Shown here: positions 12,032-25,209 of the stretch, piece by piece
Layout of the letters: each line of letters starts with the position of its first letter
Position numbering within the stretch: position 1 is the stretch's first letter
Assembly (NCBI GenBank): GCA_947184155.2
Contig: CAMXCT020000456.1
Location: 138,501 to 202,500 of the forward strand
From: Cladocopium goreaui
Lineage: Eukaryota > Sar > Dinophyceae > Suessiales > Symbiodiniaceae
DNA: 64,000 nucleotides
Direction: 5' to 3'
Position numbers and translations under genes: made by a program
Notes under the pieces: generated by a model
The model's database searches: none
Seen by the model: only the letters and a program-made list of their open reading frames with translations
Told to the model about the DNA's origin: nothing

Positions 12032-12522
12032 CTTCGGTACCCAAATTGGCCTTGCGCATTGCTCAAAAATCTCTAAAAGCAGGCAGATGCAGGCAGCATG
12101 AGCCCCTGAGCTTTGTAAACTTGCATCAGAACAAAAACGTCCAGTGGTCAACAGCTTTTCGAAGTTCATTGACTTCTTGTCGTTTCCATTGGTCTTAACT
12201 GCTACACACCTGCCTGGTCGCAAGATGTTTCTCAACCGTCAGGCTTTTGAGCCGAGTCCAAACAGCAACCACTCCAAGACTTCAAGAGCAGGCCAAACAA
12301 AGCCAAACCAAGGACTTGTGACTTTTTGCACGATACTTGCATGGAATTTTCATACACTAGCGTTGGAGAGTGTTCTGGATATTGCAATCAAAAGAAGGTC
12401 AGGGAGTGACTCTTTTGTGTCGTCCCAACGCATGGGCTGACAATCTGGTCTTTTGAGAGTGTCTTTTACTCCACGTGCATGTTTGTCATGCACATCACTG
12501 CACATCAATGTTCTCTTTGCAG

Positions 12523-12635
12523 GCCCTAAGTCGACTGATCTGAAAGAGATAATGCCTGCAGTGAGGAAGCTGCTACCCAAAGACTATTTTAGTCTGGGAG
12601 AAGTTCTGCCAACTGCAGAACCCGCAGCATCCGCA
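12523..12635 (+). CDS. Candidate internal exon, product unknown
   Basis: A CTTTGCAG|G acceptor is followed by an open frame that contains KEIMPAVRKLLPKDYFSLGE and ends before a GC donor (GCTAGT). Composition and borders match the splicing style of the supported genes. It is transcribed away from SKP1, which would make 12.03-12.5 kb a divergent intergenic region. No family is recognised and partner exons were not placed. Confidence 0.4.
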
Positions 12636-12639
12636 GCTA

Positions 12640-13262
12640 GTTGGGAAAGCCATTTCACCAGTCCGAGGGTTGGCAATCAAAACTGCGGGATTGCATCAAA
12701 AAACATCACAGCACAGCACAAAGAAACGGCATTACGGAGGACAACTACAGCTCAGGATTGCTCGGGTCGTTGTCTTCTGACTTGCTGCCTGGCCATGTAG
12801 ATTCATGCAGTGCAAGTAGGCGCACGACCCTGTTACCATCGCAATTCCCATGCAAAACAGCTTTCGACAGCATCCCAGCAGATATTTATTCTATTTTCTC
12901 GTTCTGCATTTTATTCATTTTTATTCTGGATTTGTTTTCCGCAATGTCAATCATGTCAATCCTGATTTTGGCAGTCAAGAGAGGATGACTGCTGTACCTC
13001 CAGGTTTATGTACGATGACGATAACGACTTAGAGTAGCTCACACAAGTGCAAACAGGCTGACAATCATCCAAGAATCATCTATCAGTAACGCGGATTGTG
13101 GATACAGACACAGATGATACAGTATCTAACTAGCGTCTCTCTAAGGGCACTTGTCAATATCTTGTGGCCAATGGCGCCACTGCACCTCCCCCATACCAGC
13201 TGCGATTTGCTCATTCGTGACTGCTGTTGTGGCATTCTTGTGTTTGCAACGCGCATTCTTTC
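12640..13262. other. No feature seen
   Basis: No supported exon or repeat lies between the candidate exon and the large simple-repeat block. Confidence 0.35.
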
Positions 13263-14314
13263 TGGTGGTCATGGTCGCGGTTGCGGTCGCGGTTGCGGTC
13301 ACGGTTGCGGTCGCGGTTGCGGTCGCGGTTGCGGTCGCGGTCGCGGTTGCGGTCGCGGTCCGGGAGGTTGTTGTTGTTGTTGTTGTTGTTGCTGTTGTTG
13401 TTGTTGTTGCTGTTGCTGTTGCTGTTGTTGCAGTTGTTGTTGTTATTGTTGTTGTTGCTGTTGCTGTTGTTGTTGATGATGATGATGGTGATGCTGGTGA
13501 TGCTGGTGATGCTGGTGATGCTGGTGATGCTGGTGATGCTGGTGATGCTGGTGATGCTGGTGATGCTGGTGATGCTGGTGATGCTGGTGATGCTGGTGAT
13601 GCTGGTGATGCTGGTGATGCTGGTGATGCTGGTGATGCTGGTGATGATGGTGATGCTGGTGATGCTGGTGCTGGTGATGCTGGTGATGCTGGTGATGCTG
13701 GTGATGATGGTGATGCTGGTGATGCTGGTGATGCTGGTGATGCTGGTGATGCTGGTGATGATGGTGATGCTGGTGATGCTGGTGATGATGGTGATGCTGG
13801 TGGTGATGCTGGTGCTGGTGATGCTGGTGATGCTGGTGATGCTGTGATGATGGTGATGCTGGTGTGCTGGTGATGCTGGTGATGCTGGTGATGCTGGTGA
13901 TGCTGGTGATGCTGGTGATGCTGGTGATGCTGGCTGATGCTGGTGATGCTGGTGATGCTGGTGATGCTGGTGATGCTGGTGATGCTGGTGATGCTGGTGA
14001 TGCTGGTGATGCTGGTGATGCTGGTGATGCTGGTGATGCTGGTGATGCTGGTGATGCTGGTGATGCTGGTGATGATGGTGATGCTGGTGATGCTGGTGAT
14101 GGTGATGCTGGTGATGCTGGTGATGCTGGTGATGCTGGTGATGCTGGTGATGCTGGTGATGCTGGTGATGCTGGTGATGATGGTGATGCTGGTGATGCTG
14201 GTGATGATGCTGGTGATGCTGGTGATGCTGGTGATGCTGGTGATGCTGGTGATGCTGGTGATGATGGTGATGATGGTGATGTTGATGTTGATGTTGATGT
14301 TGATGTTGTTGTGA
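13263..14314. repeat. Composite simple-repeat block
   Basis: Four arrays adjoin without gaps: a ggtcgc/ggttgc hexamer array (about 13268-13364), a ttg/ttgctg triplet array (13366-13474), a gatgctggt nonamer array with scattered gatgatggt variants (13475-14280, several dozen copies), and a gatgtt hexamer array (14281-14310). All periods are multiples of three, so every frame stays open; the apparent Gly-Asp-Ala and Met-Leu-Val proteins are products of the repeat. Confidence 0.97.
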
Positions 14315-14319
14315 TTGGA

Positions 14320-16435
14320 TGAAAGGGGGGGTAACAGGATCAGGTACCTGGAAGTATCACCTACTTAACTCTAGTCTCCCTCTTGTCCCTCCATTCCTTT
14401 ATAATTTCTAATGAACATGACCTTGGCCCTTGACTTTGAATTGCCTCCCCACACCATCAAGCTTGTGCCAGGTAGACCAGCATTCTCTGTGGAATTCTCA
14501 TCCTGAAAGGCTGTTTCCCAAGCTTCCAGAGCTGTCAAGAACCATGGCAAGCACTGGAGTGAACAGTGTGGAGAGTTTGACCATGCCTGCTTTTTCTCTG
14601 AAGTATTGGATTTGTAAAAGTCTCGGAAAGACCTCTGCAGGCATGGTGCAATGTGTTTCCCTTCCTGAACTGGGAAGAGGATGCAAGATTTGAACTACTG
14701 CCACATCAATCAAGGAGATAACTAAAGCCTTTGACGAGACCGCGCACACCGCAGGAAATGTGCTGGTTTAGATAAGCAGTTAGATAACCCCAAAGCTCTC
14801 ATGAAAAGTCATGGAAGTGGCATGGGAGAAGAGATAAACCAACACGATCAAATTCACAAACACAAGCAAGTTTTGTGTTGAAGAGCAACAGCATAGCCCC
14901 GCATCTGCCACAACTCTGACGCACAAAAAAACAAAATCAGTATGTATTCGGTCCACAGTGTTTTTTGTGTTCTGTTGCAGAAACTTCGGGGAAAAAAACA
15001 AACGTCTCTTCAAAAAATGCTCCATCGCAATTTACAATGTCTTTGGAACCTTGACAAAAGCAACATGTACTGGTATTTACAATGCGATAGATACATGTGC
15101 ATGTATGTGCATGTATATGTATGTAGCACATATACAGTGCAAGATATCCAGACCTACAACAACACCGTTGTGCATGATCTTTCGGCATGTTGCGTTTCTC
15201 AACTATATACCAAAAACATCAAAAAACAACCCTTCACACAAAAGACCACTGCAAAATACTGTAATAAGACGCTGCCTCTACACCCCAAATACTTGAGGCC
15301 GGTTCCGCATGTAGTCATCGGAGTCTCCACTGCCATTTCCGCTAAAGTTGAAGTCGGAGAAGTTGAAGTTCCTCTGTCATTCAGCGACTCCAAGACTCAA
15401 AGTTGAAGCAAACCTCTATCAATCTCGGAGAAACTCAGAATCAATATAGAGCTTGTCCTGAAGAATTCAGAGTAGTTTGTTCCATTGCGGCCTCAGCTGG
15501 CAACGCTGAAGACTGAAGAAGAAGCGGTGACGGAAGCACAGTTAAGAGATGCCAATAGAACAACAACCGCAACCGAATACGTTGGTTTCCTCTCAGTCGC
15601 AGGAAATGTTGGGCAATAGACTGAAATTCTTGTAGTACTGCTCGTAGAACCTTGTGCATCCAGAAGCGCTTTGCTTCTTTGCAAAGTGAGAACATCTTGA
15701 TAGAAGCACTTTGCGGATGGCCTAAGGAAACTCTGGCTGTACTTGAAGCAAGTAGACTGAGCCCAACTACTCTCTCATTTTGGGATCCTTCCAATAGTCG
15801 CGACCAGCATCACTGTACGGCACAGGGTCCACCCTTGGCTTCGAGAGCAGAAATATGTAGAAATCACGACAGTCTTGCGCAAACAAAAGAACGAACATGG
15901 CGCCCCACCAGATTTCAAGAAGATTTCAAGAATAGAATGCCATCAAGGGCTGACAAGGGCTGACGATGGCTGACGTCATGAAATTCCTTCTGGCTCCTTC
16001 TGGTTCCTTGTGTGGAGCTCAGGCCGAATCTTCTTGATCTTTGTGAGTCGCAGTGCTTCCGACCTGTGCCACATCACTCAGCTGCAAAAATTGCAACATA
16101 ATGTTTATCATTGTTTATCATTGTTTATCCCTACGACAACGCCTACATCCTACAACCATTACTTCCACCTCATGTGCTCCAGCCGCCGCATGGCGTCAAT
16201 CGCGTAGAAAGCTGGATCCTGCGTCAAATCCTGGCAAAGGAAACTGTCAATCTTGCTAGGTTTTGCTGTCTTCATTTAAGTTTCATCAATCTGTCTGGAA
16301 GTCTTGATTTGTTTTCTTCTCGGCCACTTGGTAAGGTGCCTGTAATTTGAAACATTCATCCATTTTTTTGGTCGCACTTGCAAGCAGAATATATCCGTTT
16401 GGAAATCCGCCGACTCCGGAACCTGGGGTGTTGGA
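14320..16435. other. Intergenic stretch, weak coding hints
   Basis: Minus-strand frames at about 14500-14750 and 15440-15790 have protein-like composition, but two overlapping frames are equally plausible in each case and no phase-consistent exon pair was found. A TA/TG-rich tract lies at 15090-15140. Confidence 0.3.
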
Positions 16436-16814
16436 TTGTTGTAACAACATGTGGTTGTTGTAACAACAACAATAATTACAACAACAACAACAGCAGCAGC
16501 AGCAACAACAACAACAAGGACGACGACATTTAACAACGTTCAACAACGTACAACAACAAACATATGACATACAACAACATACAACAACATACAGCAACAT
16601 ACAGCAACATACAACAACACACAACAACATAAAACAACATATACAGTATACAACAACATACAATACATACAACAACAAAAGACAAAATACAGCAACATGC
16701 AACAACATACAACAATGTACGACAACATAAGACAAAATACAACAAATGCAACAAACGACGACGATGACACGACAAGGACGACGACGACGACGACGACAAC
16801 AACCACAACAACAC

Positions 16815-16876
<62 letters not shown>

Positions 16877-16942
16877 CCAGCAACAACGGCAGCAACAACA
16901 ACAACAACAACAACCACAACCACAACCACAACCACAAGGAAC
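16436..16942. repeat. CAA-rich trinucleotide repeat block
   Basis: Imperfect (CAA)n with cata-caa variants, a gac array (16770-16799) and an accaca array at the right end (16909-16938). The open frames across it are repeat products. Confidence 0.95.
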
Positions 16943-17857
16943 AACAAGCACAATCAACAGCATAGCTGGTGTGCCGAGCCCATCAATAAGAAGAACAAGT
17001 AGAAAGAAACAAATTCAAAAAGCATGGTTGGTGCAGCAAAGCACTTGCATGTGCCTCTGACAAACCCGCCCAAATGTAGATGCAATGATAATCTAATCAA
17101 TGATGCAATGTATATAAATGTATATTGTGAATCAATGATGTTCCTGAGTTCCTGACTCGTTTTACCTGTTCATTGGTGACATTTTCATACCTACGGTTCC
17201 AAGAAAATTGTGATCAGCAGTGGAATCGTCACAGTTGCTCATCACGGTAAATTCGATTTGTTTTTTGCACATTCCAATGTTCGCACCAAAGAGTGAAGTT
17301 CTTCATCAGGTCAGCAACCCCAGAAGTCTCCTTCAAACAAGACTTGTCAGCGAGCTATGTTTGTGCAGAGTAGAATGGCTTCCTGCATTCTGGATGGCTT
17401 ACTGTGCTACATGCAGTGCAACTACAAGAATTTCCTGTCCTTCTCTGCAACCCAGGTCATGTTCTTCATCACCTGGCTTCGCACAGAACATTATGCCATA
17501 TGCCATCATTCGCAAAACAATGCAAAACATCTACCGATCCATCCAGTTTCGCACAATCATGACAGGCTGACATATCCAAGCGTTGCGTTCACGCCATTCC
17601 AGATCTGCAACATTGCTTGATGGAGTTGGAAGTAGGGAGTCCCAAACTACTTGTGAACATCGGGGCACTTTGTCAACTAGTTCTGGAAGCAGGGCACGCC
17701 TCAGCTACGATGAAAATGAACAAAGAGTGAGTGGTTGAAGACGATTTCAGTTTATAAAGACAACAAGACTACTGTAAACCAAGCAGGGGCAGGGAGGCAA
17801 AGCAAAAGCCCGTGTGCTCCAAACAGAAGCCATGGCTGCCATGGCTGCTCATTTCAC

Positions 17858-18299
17858 CCTCAATCCAAGCTGTCACTGTAGCTCCAGGCTGTTCCATCTC
17901 GTGAGCTCTCTGCAGGATTGGCCGGACATGGTCCTGAAAAAGCGCTGCTGTGTGCAGCCCCTTGGCCCAAGTTGCCACTTGGTTCAGCTGTGTTCAGCTG
18001 TGTTCAGCTGTGTTCAGCTGTGTTCAGCTGTCAGTTGTCAGTCTCTGCTCTGTGTCTCCCAAATGGGTCCTGCAGAAGGGACAGCTTTTGCTGCAGGACG
18101 GTTGCGTTTGCCATCTGTGCCTCCTCCTCCCACATCCAATCCTGCTCCGAAGATACTCCACTTCAAGGGATTCAAGGGATTCAAGGGATTCAAGGGATTC
18201 AAGGGTATCAATGGTCGAAGCTGACATGTCCCTGCTCTCAAAAACTGGCCTCCATGGCCTGCAGTTGTTCCATCACAGCACTACGCTGCTCCTCAGTAC
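17858..18299 (-). CDS. Candidate exons of a coiled-coil protein
   Basis: Three segments follow AG|G acceptors: 18299-18245 (Gln/Glu-rich, containing TEEQRSAVMEQLQAMEA), 18142 to about 18055 (containing EEEAQMANATVLQQKLSLLQ) and 17933-17858 (containing RPILQRAHEMEQPG). The first two have heptad-like spacing of Leu, Met and Val. Phases between the segments do not join directly, so an exon is missing or one frame is wrong; the 18142 segment also has a second plausible frame (Gly-rich). Two 10-bp repeat arrays lie between the segments. Confidence 0.35.
17981..18030. repeat. Decanucleotide repeat (tgttcagctg, 5 copies)
   Basis: Five head-to-tail copies, the first differing by one base; each unit contains the palindrome cagctg. 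Confidence 0.95.
18165..18206. repeat. Decanucleotide repeat (ttcaagggat, 4 copies)
   Basis: Four head-to-tail copies between two candidate exons. Confidence 0.95.
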
Positions 18300-18399
18300 C
18301 TCGGAGAGTCACGTTGCTCCAGATTGCTCAGTACCAACAGAATGAGTCACGAGTCACGGCCCGGCGTCCAGCTTTTTTTTGCGCGTGGCCGTGGCTGTG

Positions 18400-20420
18400 A
18401 CTGCCTACTGAAATAACCATTGGGTGCAGCAACACTTGCTGGTCTAGAGTGCAGTCAAGATGGACTTGCAGAAGTAAGACAAGCAAAGCATGGCACACTT
18501 TCATATCTTTCATTTGCCTTCAGCAGGGTTTTCCGGGAGCCAGTTTGTTTGATGGAAGCTGGAAGCTCCAAGACTGCAAGAGGATCGACGAACCTTCACA
18601 GTACTTCTCGCTGTTGTCTATTAAAATTACTCATTCTCCAAGCCCATACAAACGCAGCCTTCAGAGCCATCCTTTAAGCCGTGATGCCTTCCAACTTCCA
18701 ACTAACAGAAGTCGCAAGAGTTTATCACTTTATTGCTTTCTGATTTTTGCACAGGCATAGTCGCAGCATGAGCCAGGTGCGAGACATTCAAATAAACCAA
18801 ACAGAAGGCATTTGTGGAAAAAACGTAAGATGAAGGCAGCAGCCAGGTTGGTGCAAGACTCCCCACAGATTGGTGAAGACTTATCGATGCTGCACAAGCA
18901 TTGCATGCAACCGCCACTTTGCATATATACACATGTTCAAGGAAATCCAACAAGATTGCAAGCATGAGAAAATCTGTATTTACTGCACCTTTGAGTGGAG
19001 GCTGTTGAGTCTGAAAAGGAAATCGTGCCGGTAATCCGGATTCTGCGTACGCCGTTTATCCATGTGAGAAGTCACATCCCCCATAGAATCCGTAGAACAT
19101 GCCATGATTATCGAATCTTGTTTGTTTAATGTTTCATGCAACTTGAGGCCAGGGATAGGTGAACAAAAGCTAGCAGGCGAGGTTGAAGCGGGGGACAATG
19201 TTTATAAGAATCGTATGTGCACATCCTTATTGTTTTTCGTCGGGTGAAGAAGATTCCAGGTGCAGGGAAGGGTTTGCCGGAAAACGTGGGGGAGGGAGAC
19301 ATTGCTGAAGTACCAAGTATGCCAAGCATGGATATGTACCAGCAGGATCCAGCAGGATCCAGCAGGATCCAGCAGGATGGTTTGGGCGCCTAGTGATATA
19401 ATGTGAAGCTAAAGTTCAGGGACCCAGGGGGATTGAGCCTGTAACCATTCGATTACAACCCTTGCGTGACTTTCAAATGGATTTTCCTCAGTGAAGGCTT
19501 CAAACCCCTTTTCGACTTCATTTGGCTTCAGTCAAACTCTGTTTCAAATTCACCAACACTGCGTGCGTGTGTATTCAGCAGTGTATGAACATTGTGTATG
19601 TGACATACTGTATGCGTTTGTGTTGCTATGTCGGTGCCGGTGTGTTGGCGTGTTGATGTGTCATCTTGCGATAAAATCAGTATTTGTTTAGGCCCCTTGA
19701 CGCAGAAGGACTGCCAGCATAGGCACTCCTCTGAATACAAATATCATCAAAGTCATTTATTGCACCTGCTCATGCCACCATGCAACGCAACACTATTCGG
19801 CTTTTCGAGCGTAGCATTGCAGCTGCGAGCAGTTGCATTAGCCCGCCTTTTTCTGATTGTATCTCAGTGATGCTGTTGAGGATTCGCATTGTTCATTCAT
19901 TGATATCAACTGTTCATTGTGCACTCTGTTTAAGCACTCTTGTTTGTTTCTTTACGATGTGAAAACATGTTTGGCATGACTGGCAACAAAATGAATCAAG
20001 GAGAAACTCCGCACAGTATAGAGAGAGAGAGAAAGAGAGAAATAGAAAAGAACCGAGCAACTAATGTTGCTGACCATCAGGTGTGTCAGTATCAAGTAGT
20101 CAAGACCAAAGATCTTCTCTCAGTCCAGCACTGACGACCAATGAGTTCTCATCGGTGATTTTGTCCCTGGATTCGTAGATGTAGCCTCACAAACCCAAGG
20201 CAACCTGGTCAAACTGTCAAACCTGTTGTGATAGTCACTGATAGTCACAGTTTGGGGTCTGGTTGAGAGCCCGGCTTTCCAACTGATTCTTCACAGCGTT
20301 GGTCTTGGCAACGGACATCGATTTCGGTGGACGAGAGCCAGGCTTGGGTGCATTAACATTGGCATCAAAGATCCAGTATCAAGACTACAAAAGTCTACAA
20401 CAAAAAGCAGAGGCGGACAC
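18400..20420. other. Intergenic stretch with one decanucleotide array
   Basis: No gene can be supported. The unit agca-ggatcc is repeated four times at 19341-19379. A gagagagaaag tract lies at 20020-20045. A basic frame near 20180-20360 (minus, containing KPGSRPPKSMSVAKTNAVK) may be another exon of the gene at 20421-20471, but it lacks a clear acceptor. Confidence 0.35.
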
Positions 20421-20471
20421 TTTCTGGATTTCCTTGTCCACTTCACGCATTTCAAGCAAGCGATTGCGTGC
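20421..20471 (-). CDS. Candidate 51-nt exon, helical protein
   Basis: A CATAG|G acceptor and a GTGTCC donor enclose exactly 17 codons in phase 0, reading ARNRLLEMREVDKEIQK, a charged helix. No family is recognised. Confidence 0.4.
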
Positions 20472-20479
20472 CTATGCGG

Positions 20480-23060
20480 CTGCTCTAAAACCATGTGAAG
20501 GCAAGCAAAGCTGTCAATGTTTTAAATGTTTCAATGAAAACATGTTGAAGTGGCCTGGGACTTCTCTTCTGCGGATAGGAAACGTGGGTAAATACCATCA
20601 AAGGTTTCGGCCTGAGCTCCAAGTGAGGATAAGAATTGCCTCAAAGTTGCGAGAACATTAAGGCAAAACATGGCAAAACCTCAATATTCGAGCAGAAGTC
20701 CTTCCACCTGTTTGTTGCACAAACTTCGCGATCAAAACCGGCCTTTGCCAGAGTGTTTCCTGTGATGTGTTGTGATGAATGACTGCGTACGTTGTACTGC
20801 ATACTGTGGTCAAAGTCTCCTTTGAGTGGATTTTTGCTTCGCCTGCTTGCAACACCCCCTCCCTCCCCGCGGCAACCAAACTGGTCTACAGGTACAAACG
20901 TTGGCTACAACTGCTCAAATGAGTTCTACGGCTAAACGTGGTACGGGGCGAGTTAACTGCTTCTTGGTATCCGACACCCGTTTCAACCGTTTCAAGATTG
21001 CATCTATCATCTGTCCATGTTTTTGCTCTATTTTTGCTGTTTCCCACTTATTTCTAGATGTTCCAGGTTCCAGGTACTTCATATGTGAGCTCCTCTTGAA
21101 CGTGCCTACCCTCTTCATATGTGATGTCTTCTTGCAAGTGCTTGCAATCTGTTTTCGCGACGTGGTGGCGACCATGTCTGTCAACTTGGATTCCCGGAGG
21201 CTTTCCCCCCAGGTTCGCCGGGGTTCGCAAGTTCGGTTTTACCTTTCCGGTCCCGCCATGAGGCCGGCGCTAGTTAACTGCATTGCACTTTTTGCAACGG
21301 CAACTGGCAAGCGAAATTAAGATGAGACCACACCATCATCAGTGTAAAACATACCCCGCCACCCATTGCACTCATCGCATCCAATCTGAAATAACAACCC
21401 TGAGCATGAAGTTTGGACAAATTCTGTTTGGTACTGCAAAATCTACAAAGTTGAGCTGCTTGGTGCCACACCACATCCAAGGGAACTTTCAGCTTTTTGA
21501 TCTGAAGCCCAGCTTTTGAAGAGGGTGACTAGGTCTGACCCCCCACGCTCTACCTTTTAGCCTTTTAGAGACTCTAGGCAGGTGCACAAAGAAATCCTTC
21601 TGTGTGAGTGAAAGAGCAACGTGCGCCTTGATCTTTGGTTCCTTGCAGACAGGCTCTAGGCAGAATGGGGAGCCAAATCGCGATCAAACAATCTTGCAGC
21701 TTTCCTTGTTTGTAGCCTCTCCATTGCTTTCTGGCTGCCCTTCCTTTGAGTCCTGATGCCAAATTGCATGATTGCCCAGCTGCATCTGTGCTCACTCTCG
21801 ATGTGAACACCCAATGTTGTACTGCATATGATGCCCTTGCATCTCAAGGTCACTTTTTCTGAGCTGGAAGCCAAGTGCCACGATACCCAGATGCAGGCAG
21901 CTCTTGCAGCTTTCTGCATAAATCTATTCATTATCTGTATGCAGGCACGTGCATCTTTCTGTATAAAGTTGTGCCTTGCGCTGCTTTGCAGCTAGATGCG
22001 AGACTTTGCAAAAAGCAAAAACTTTGCAAAACAAATCTAAAGGATATTGTCATATCGCCGACTATTCCCCCTTGTAAAGCGCGAGGCATCTTTTGCGAAT
22101 GCAGGCTTCGAAGCGCTTAAATGACGGCTTTGACGCCTTTGTGCAGTCACTCTGCCAATTTCACAATACTATCCTCGGTTTTTCCAACAAGCCGAAGGAA
22201 ATTGCAGTCTAGCGTCAGTTTCAATACCGAACTTTGCCAACCTTACTAGATTTAGTTTTACAGAAAAAAGTTTTGCGGACCACTTACAGTCCACGAGATA
22301 CTGAATGCTAACAATCCTTATATAAGAATGCCTGATAGAGTCTTAGAAGATATGTGGATATGTGCATTGATCAAGATTTAATTTCCCCATTGAAGCTACT
22401 CTTGCATAGTTGAGATTTTTACCATATATATAATATTATATAATATAATATATATATATACACGGATATACCATGACACAGACTGAGCAAATCTCTGGCC
22501 TGATTCAATTCAAAGAAATATCCCGCAGAGCTTTTCATGTCAATGTATACTATGGGTGCCATGTATATCATACAATTTGCACTGATGCAGCTAGAGCTAG
22601 AGCTAGAGGACTTCCAAGGCTCGGTTGCCTTGTGACTTCCAGAGACTTCAATGTGCACTTCTCTCCGCAGCCTGGAGTATCCGACATGCGTCATGTAAAC
22701 CCTGTAGATTTGAAGATGTGTAATGAGTGTAATGCTCTAATTGCGGGGATCCATTTGAACACAACAATGCATCACTGCTCAGGGCAACCTCCCAATCAAT
22801 TAGCAAAGTTTTAGCCATGGCTTCTTGACCCAGAAGAACACATTCAGAAGCACAAAACAAGAGCCTTTGGCATGTTTCAGCATTTATATAGCGGCTTGCA
22901 CAGGTAGCTCATTTGCCACTTTTGAATGTGTTTCACAGAGTCGAACAAGCAGCAACACTGCCTTGGAAGGGGAAAGGACTGGCATCGTCTTGCCATGGCG
23001 AAGTCGCTGCCTGGCCATAACTCTCGTCAGTTTCTCATCGAAAAAGGATGAAAGAGGTAT
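20480..23060. other. Intergenic stretch, nothing firm
   Basis: No exon pair could be joined in phase. A TA tract lies at 22425-22462. A basic minus-strand frame (20915-21184) and fragments near 21.7 kb are open, but no splice borders or family support them. Confidence 0.3.
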
Positions 23061-23061
23061 G

Positions 23062-23806
23062 TCATGAACGGCGTTTCTTTGCCAAGTGGTGGTAAGGCTC
23101 CCACCGTGATGGAGAGCCTGAAGTGGAGGCACTGGCCAAACCCTTCACATCCAAGTAGTCCTTGCTCAGCCACTCCTGGATCAAATCGCGCTGCACTTGC
23201 GATGAAATGCGGAGCTTGGAACAGAAAAGCCTTTCCTTCGTACAAAGCTACTCAATATAGAAGTGCTAGTCAAGCTGACTGCTCGTCTTTGTTCTGGATG
23301 TAGAGATACCCAGGCATCCTACTTCCATGTGGAAAGACCCTGGAAGCTGCTTTCGGCTCTCCACTGGCCTCTGCACACTCACTGCGCATTCCCCACTCCT
23401 GCAGGCTGCTTGCACACACAAAGCATAAGAAAATATTTAAAAAATGTTCGCACAATCTGAAGGGCAGAGTCGGACGACCCAGTTGAAGCACAGCAAGCTC
23501 CTCTGGCTGAGTTTTGGCGCGGAGCAGGCTCAAATATGCAGAAAATCCTGACCTGAAAGGCAAACCACAAAACGCTTCACAGTTTCCTCCTGCTCTTTTC
23601 AAGACGTGTTGAAGCATTTGCCATGGTTCATGACGCACCCACTCAATATCCGGTAGCACCTCACAAAATTCTAAGATGTAGACACGGCAGGTAGCAGGGG
23701 CGAGCAAGCAAGAAGAATGCTGGACCCAATCCTCAGAACCCCAACACAACAGCGGCTCTTTCAGAAAAAAGCGACTTTCGTTCGCTTCTCCTTTGAGCGA
23801 CTTCAT
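23062..23806 (-). CDS. Candidate gene 3' end, product unknown
   Basis: The best segment is a terminal exon, 23235-23062. It follows a GAAG|G acceptor and is open for 57 codons to a stop, with QRDLIQEWLSKDYLDVKGLA and a basic end KKRRS. An overlapping frame is also open for 72 codons, so phase is not certain. Upstream, the minus strand is open for 178 codons (23806-23270), including a segment after CTTTCAG|G that reads SAYLSLLRAKTQPEELAVLQ and a possible 16-nt exon before a GTGAGT donor near 23390. No family is recognised. Confidence 0.45.
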
Positions 23807-24319
23807 CAGCTTGCAGAGTTCCCGTCCAAAGTCAATAGTCTAGAGAAGCAATGTCAAGAGTTGAAGACTCATTGAGTGGTTGTAATTTGAAGAAACGTTC
23901 TCTTTGAAGAGAAGGGAGAAACAGTATATAGTAGTCATATAGTATAGTGCATACTGTAGGAACCTGTGGGAATTGGATCGGGTACCTGCCACCGTCACAT
24001 CTCTTTGATCTGAATCTGTAGCTTCTGCTATCTTCTGCTCAAAGTTTTCTGAAAATCTATATAAGTATTCCTCTAAGTGCTTTTCCTGTAAAGTCAATTT
24101 TGCTGACACCTTGGCAATAGCCTGACTGCTCAATGCAGCCGGGCTACAGCATGAGATACAGGTCAAAGCGAAGCACCTGTTGAGACCAAGATGACACATA
24201 TCTGACACTTCAGGGATCCTGAGGGTCTGGAAATACTTTGTGTGTAATTCTGTTTCATGTTCATTGTGTTTATGAACGTTTCTAGGCCATTTTGAATTCA
24301 AAGCTTCGTCGGCATGAAA

Positions 24320-25200
24320 TGGCATGAAACATGTGACGTCGAAGCCTCAGCGAGGACCGCCCAAAGCAGGAGCGCAATCGCTGCAAAGGGGCTTGCATCG
24401 TGATCCCAAACAAAGATGTCGTGGATGGTCTGGCGGCGGCTTCAAATGTGAGGAGTCTGTCTGGGTGGACTGGAAACTGAGCATCAAGACCCACAAACTT
24501 TCGGCTCTAAAGGAAAGACATGCATCTTCACCAATTCTTCTGATATTTTGTTTCAGGATTTATGCGCCCCTCTCCCTGACCGCAATCAGGAACGCAGACC
24601 TGAAGCTTCAACAACCTCAGAACTTCACAAAATTTACAGAAACGAGGAAGTACGAGAGAAGCACCTGGACACCATCAGCAGCAGTGCGAAGGAGCGGTTG
24701 AAGCCCGCGACAAAGGTCCTGCGCCGCTGCGCAGAACACTCACGCTCACGGTGATATGGATGCACACATCGTGCACAAGAATCTCGTCAAGCTGATTCAA
24801 GCTCTTAAAGCGAAGTCAGAGAAGGCTCTGTTCAATGCTTCAGTCATATGTGATGACGGTCCTTGACTGAGCCCGGGAGAACAAAACACAGACTTTGAAC
24901 TGCGCTTCCAAGTTGAGCCTCATCATAGTCCGCATGCCGACTATCCTGCGAGCATCGATGGAGACTTCTATGTGCACATGCTTCCTGGCTGCAAATCACA
25001 AGACACAGATACAACAGTATGCATCAGTATGCCAGTATATAATAAATATTAATAAATTATAATGATATAAGTTATTATAAGTCCATATCCCAGCTGCACG
25101 TGCCTGTCGTGACAAAGCTCCATGTTCACTGCCAGCCTGGTGTAAAGCGACATCGAATTGAGTCTGAGATTTGCGACTGTGCTCGAAGATTTAGAATGGG
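24320..25200. other. Coding-like region, strand unresolved
   Basis: Both strands are unusually open. On the plus strand, 24557-24752 follows a TTTCAG|G acceptor and reads LHKIYRNEEVREKHLDTISS. On the minus strand, 24984-24850 reads IEVSIDARRIVGMRTMMRLN to a stop. One strand is probably coding and the other its antisense shadow; no family is recognised on either. Confidence 0.35.
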
Positions 25201-25209
25201 TACATAAAA

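Noticed and set aside
13151..14322. Gly-Asp-Ala and Met-Leu-Val proteins of up to 240 codons
   Set aside because: They are products of 9-bp and 6-bp repeats that keep all frames open.
24557..25017. A definite plus-strand gene
   Set aside because: The minus strand has an equally convincing frame (24984-24850), so strand was left open.
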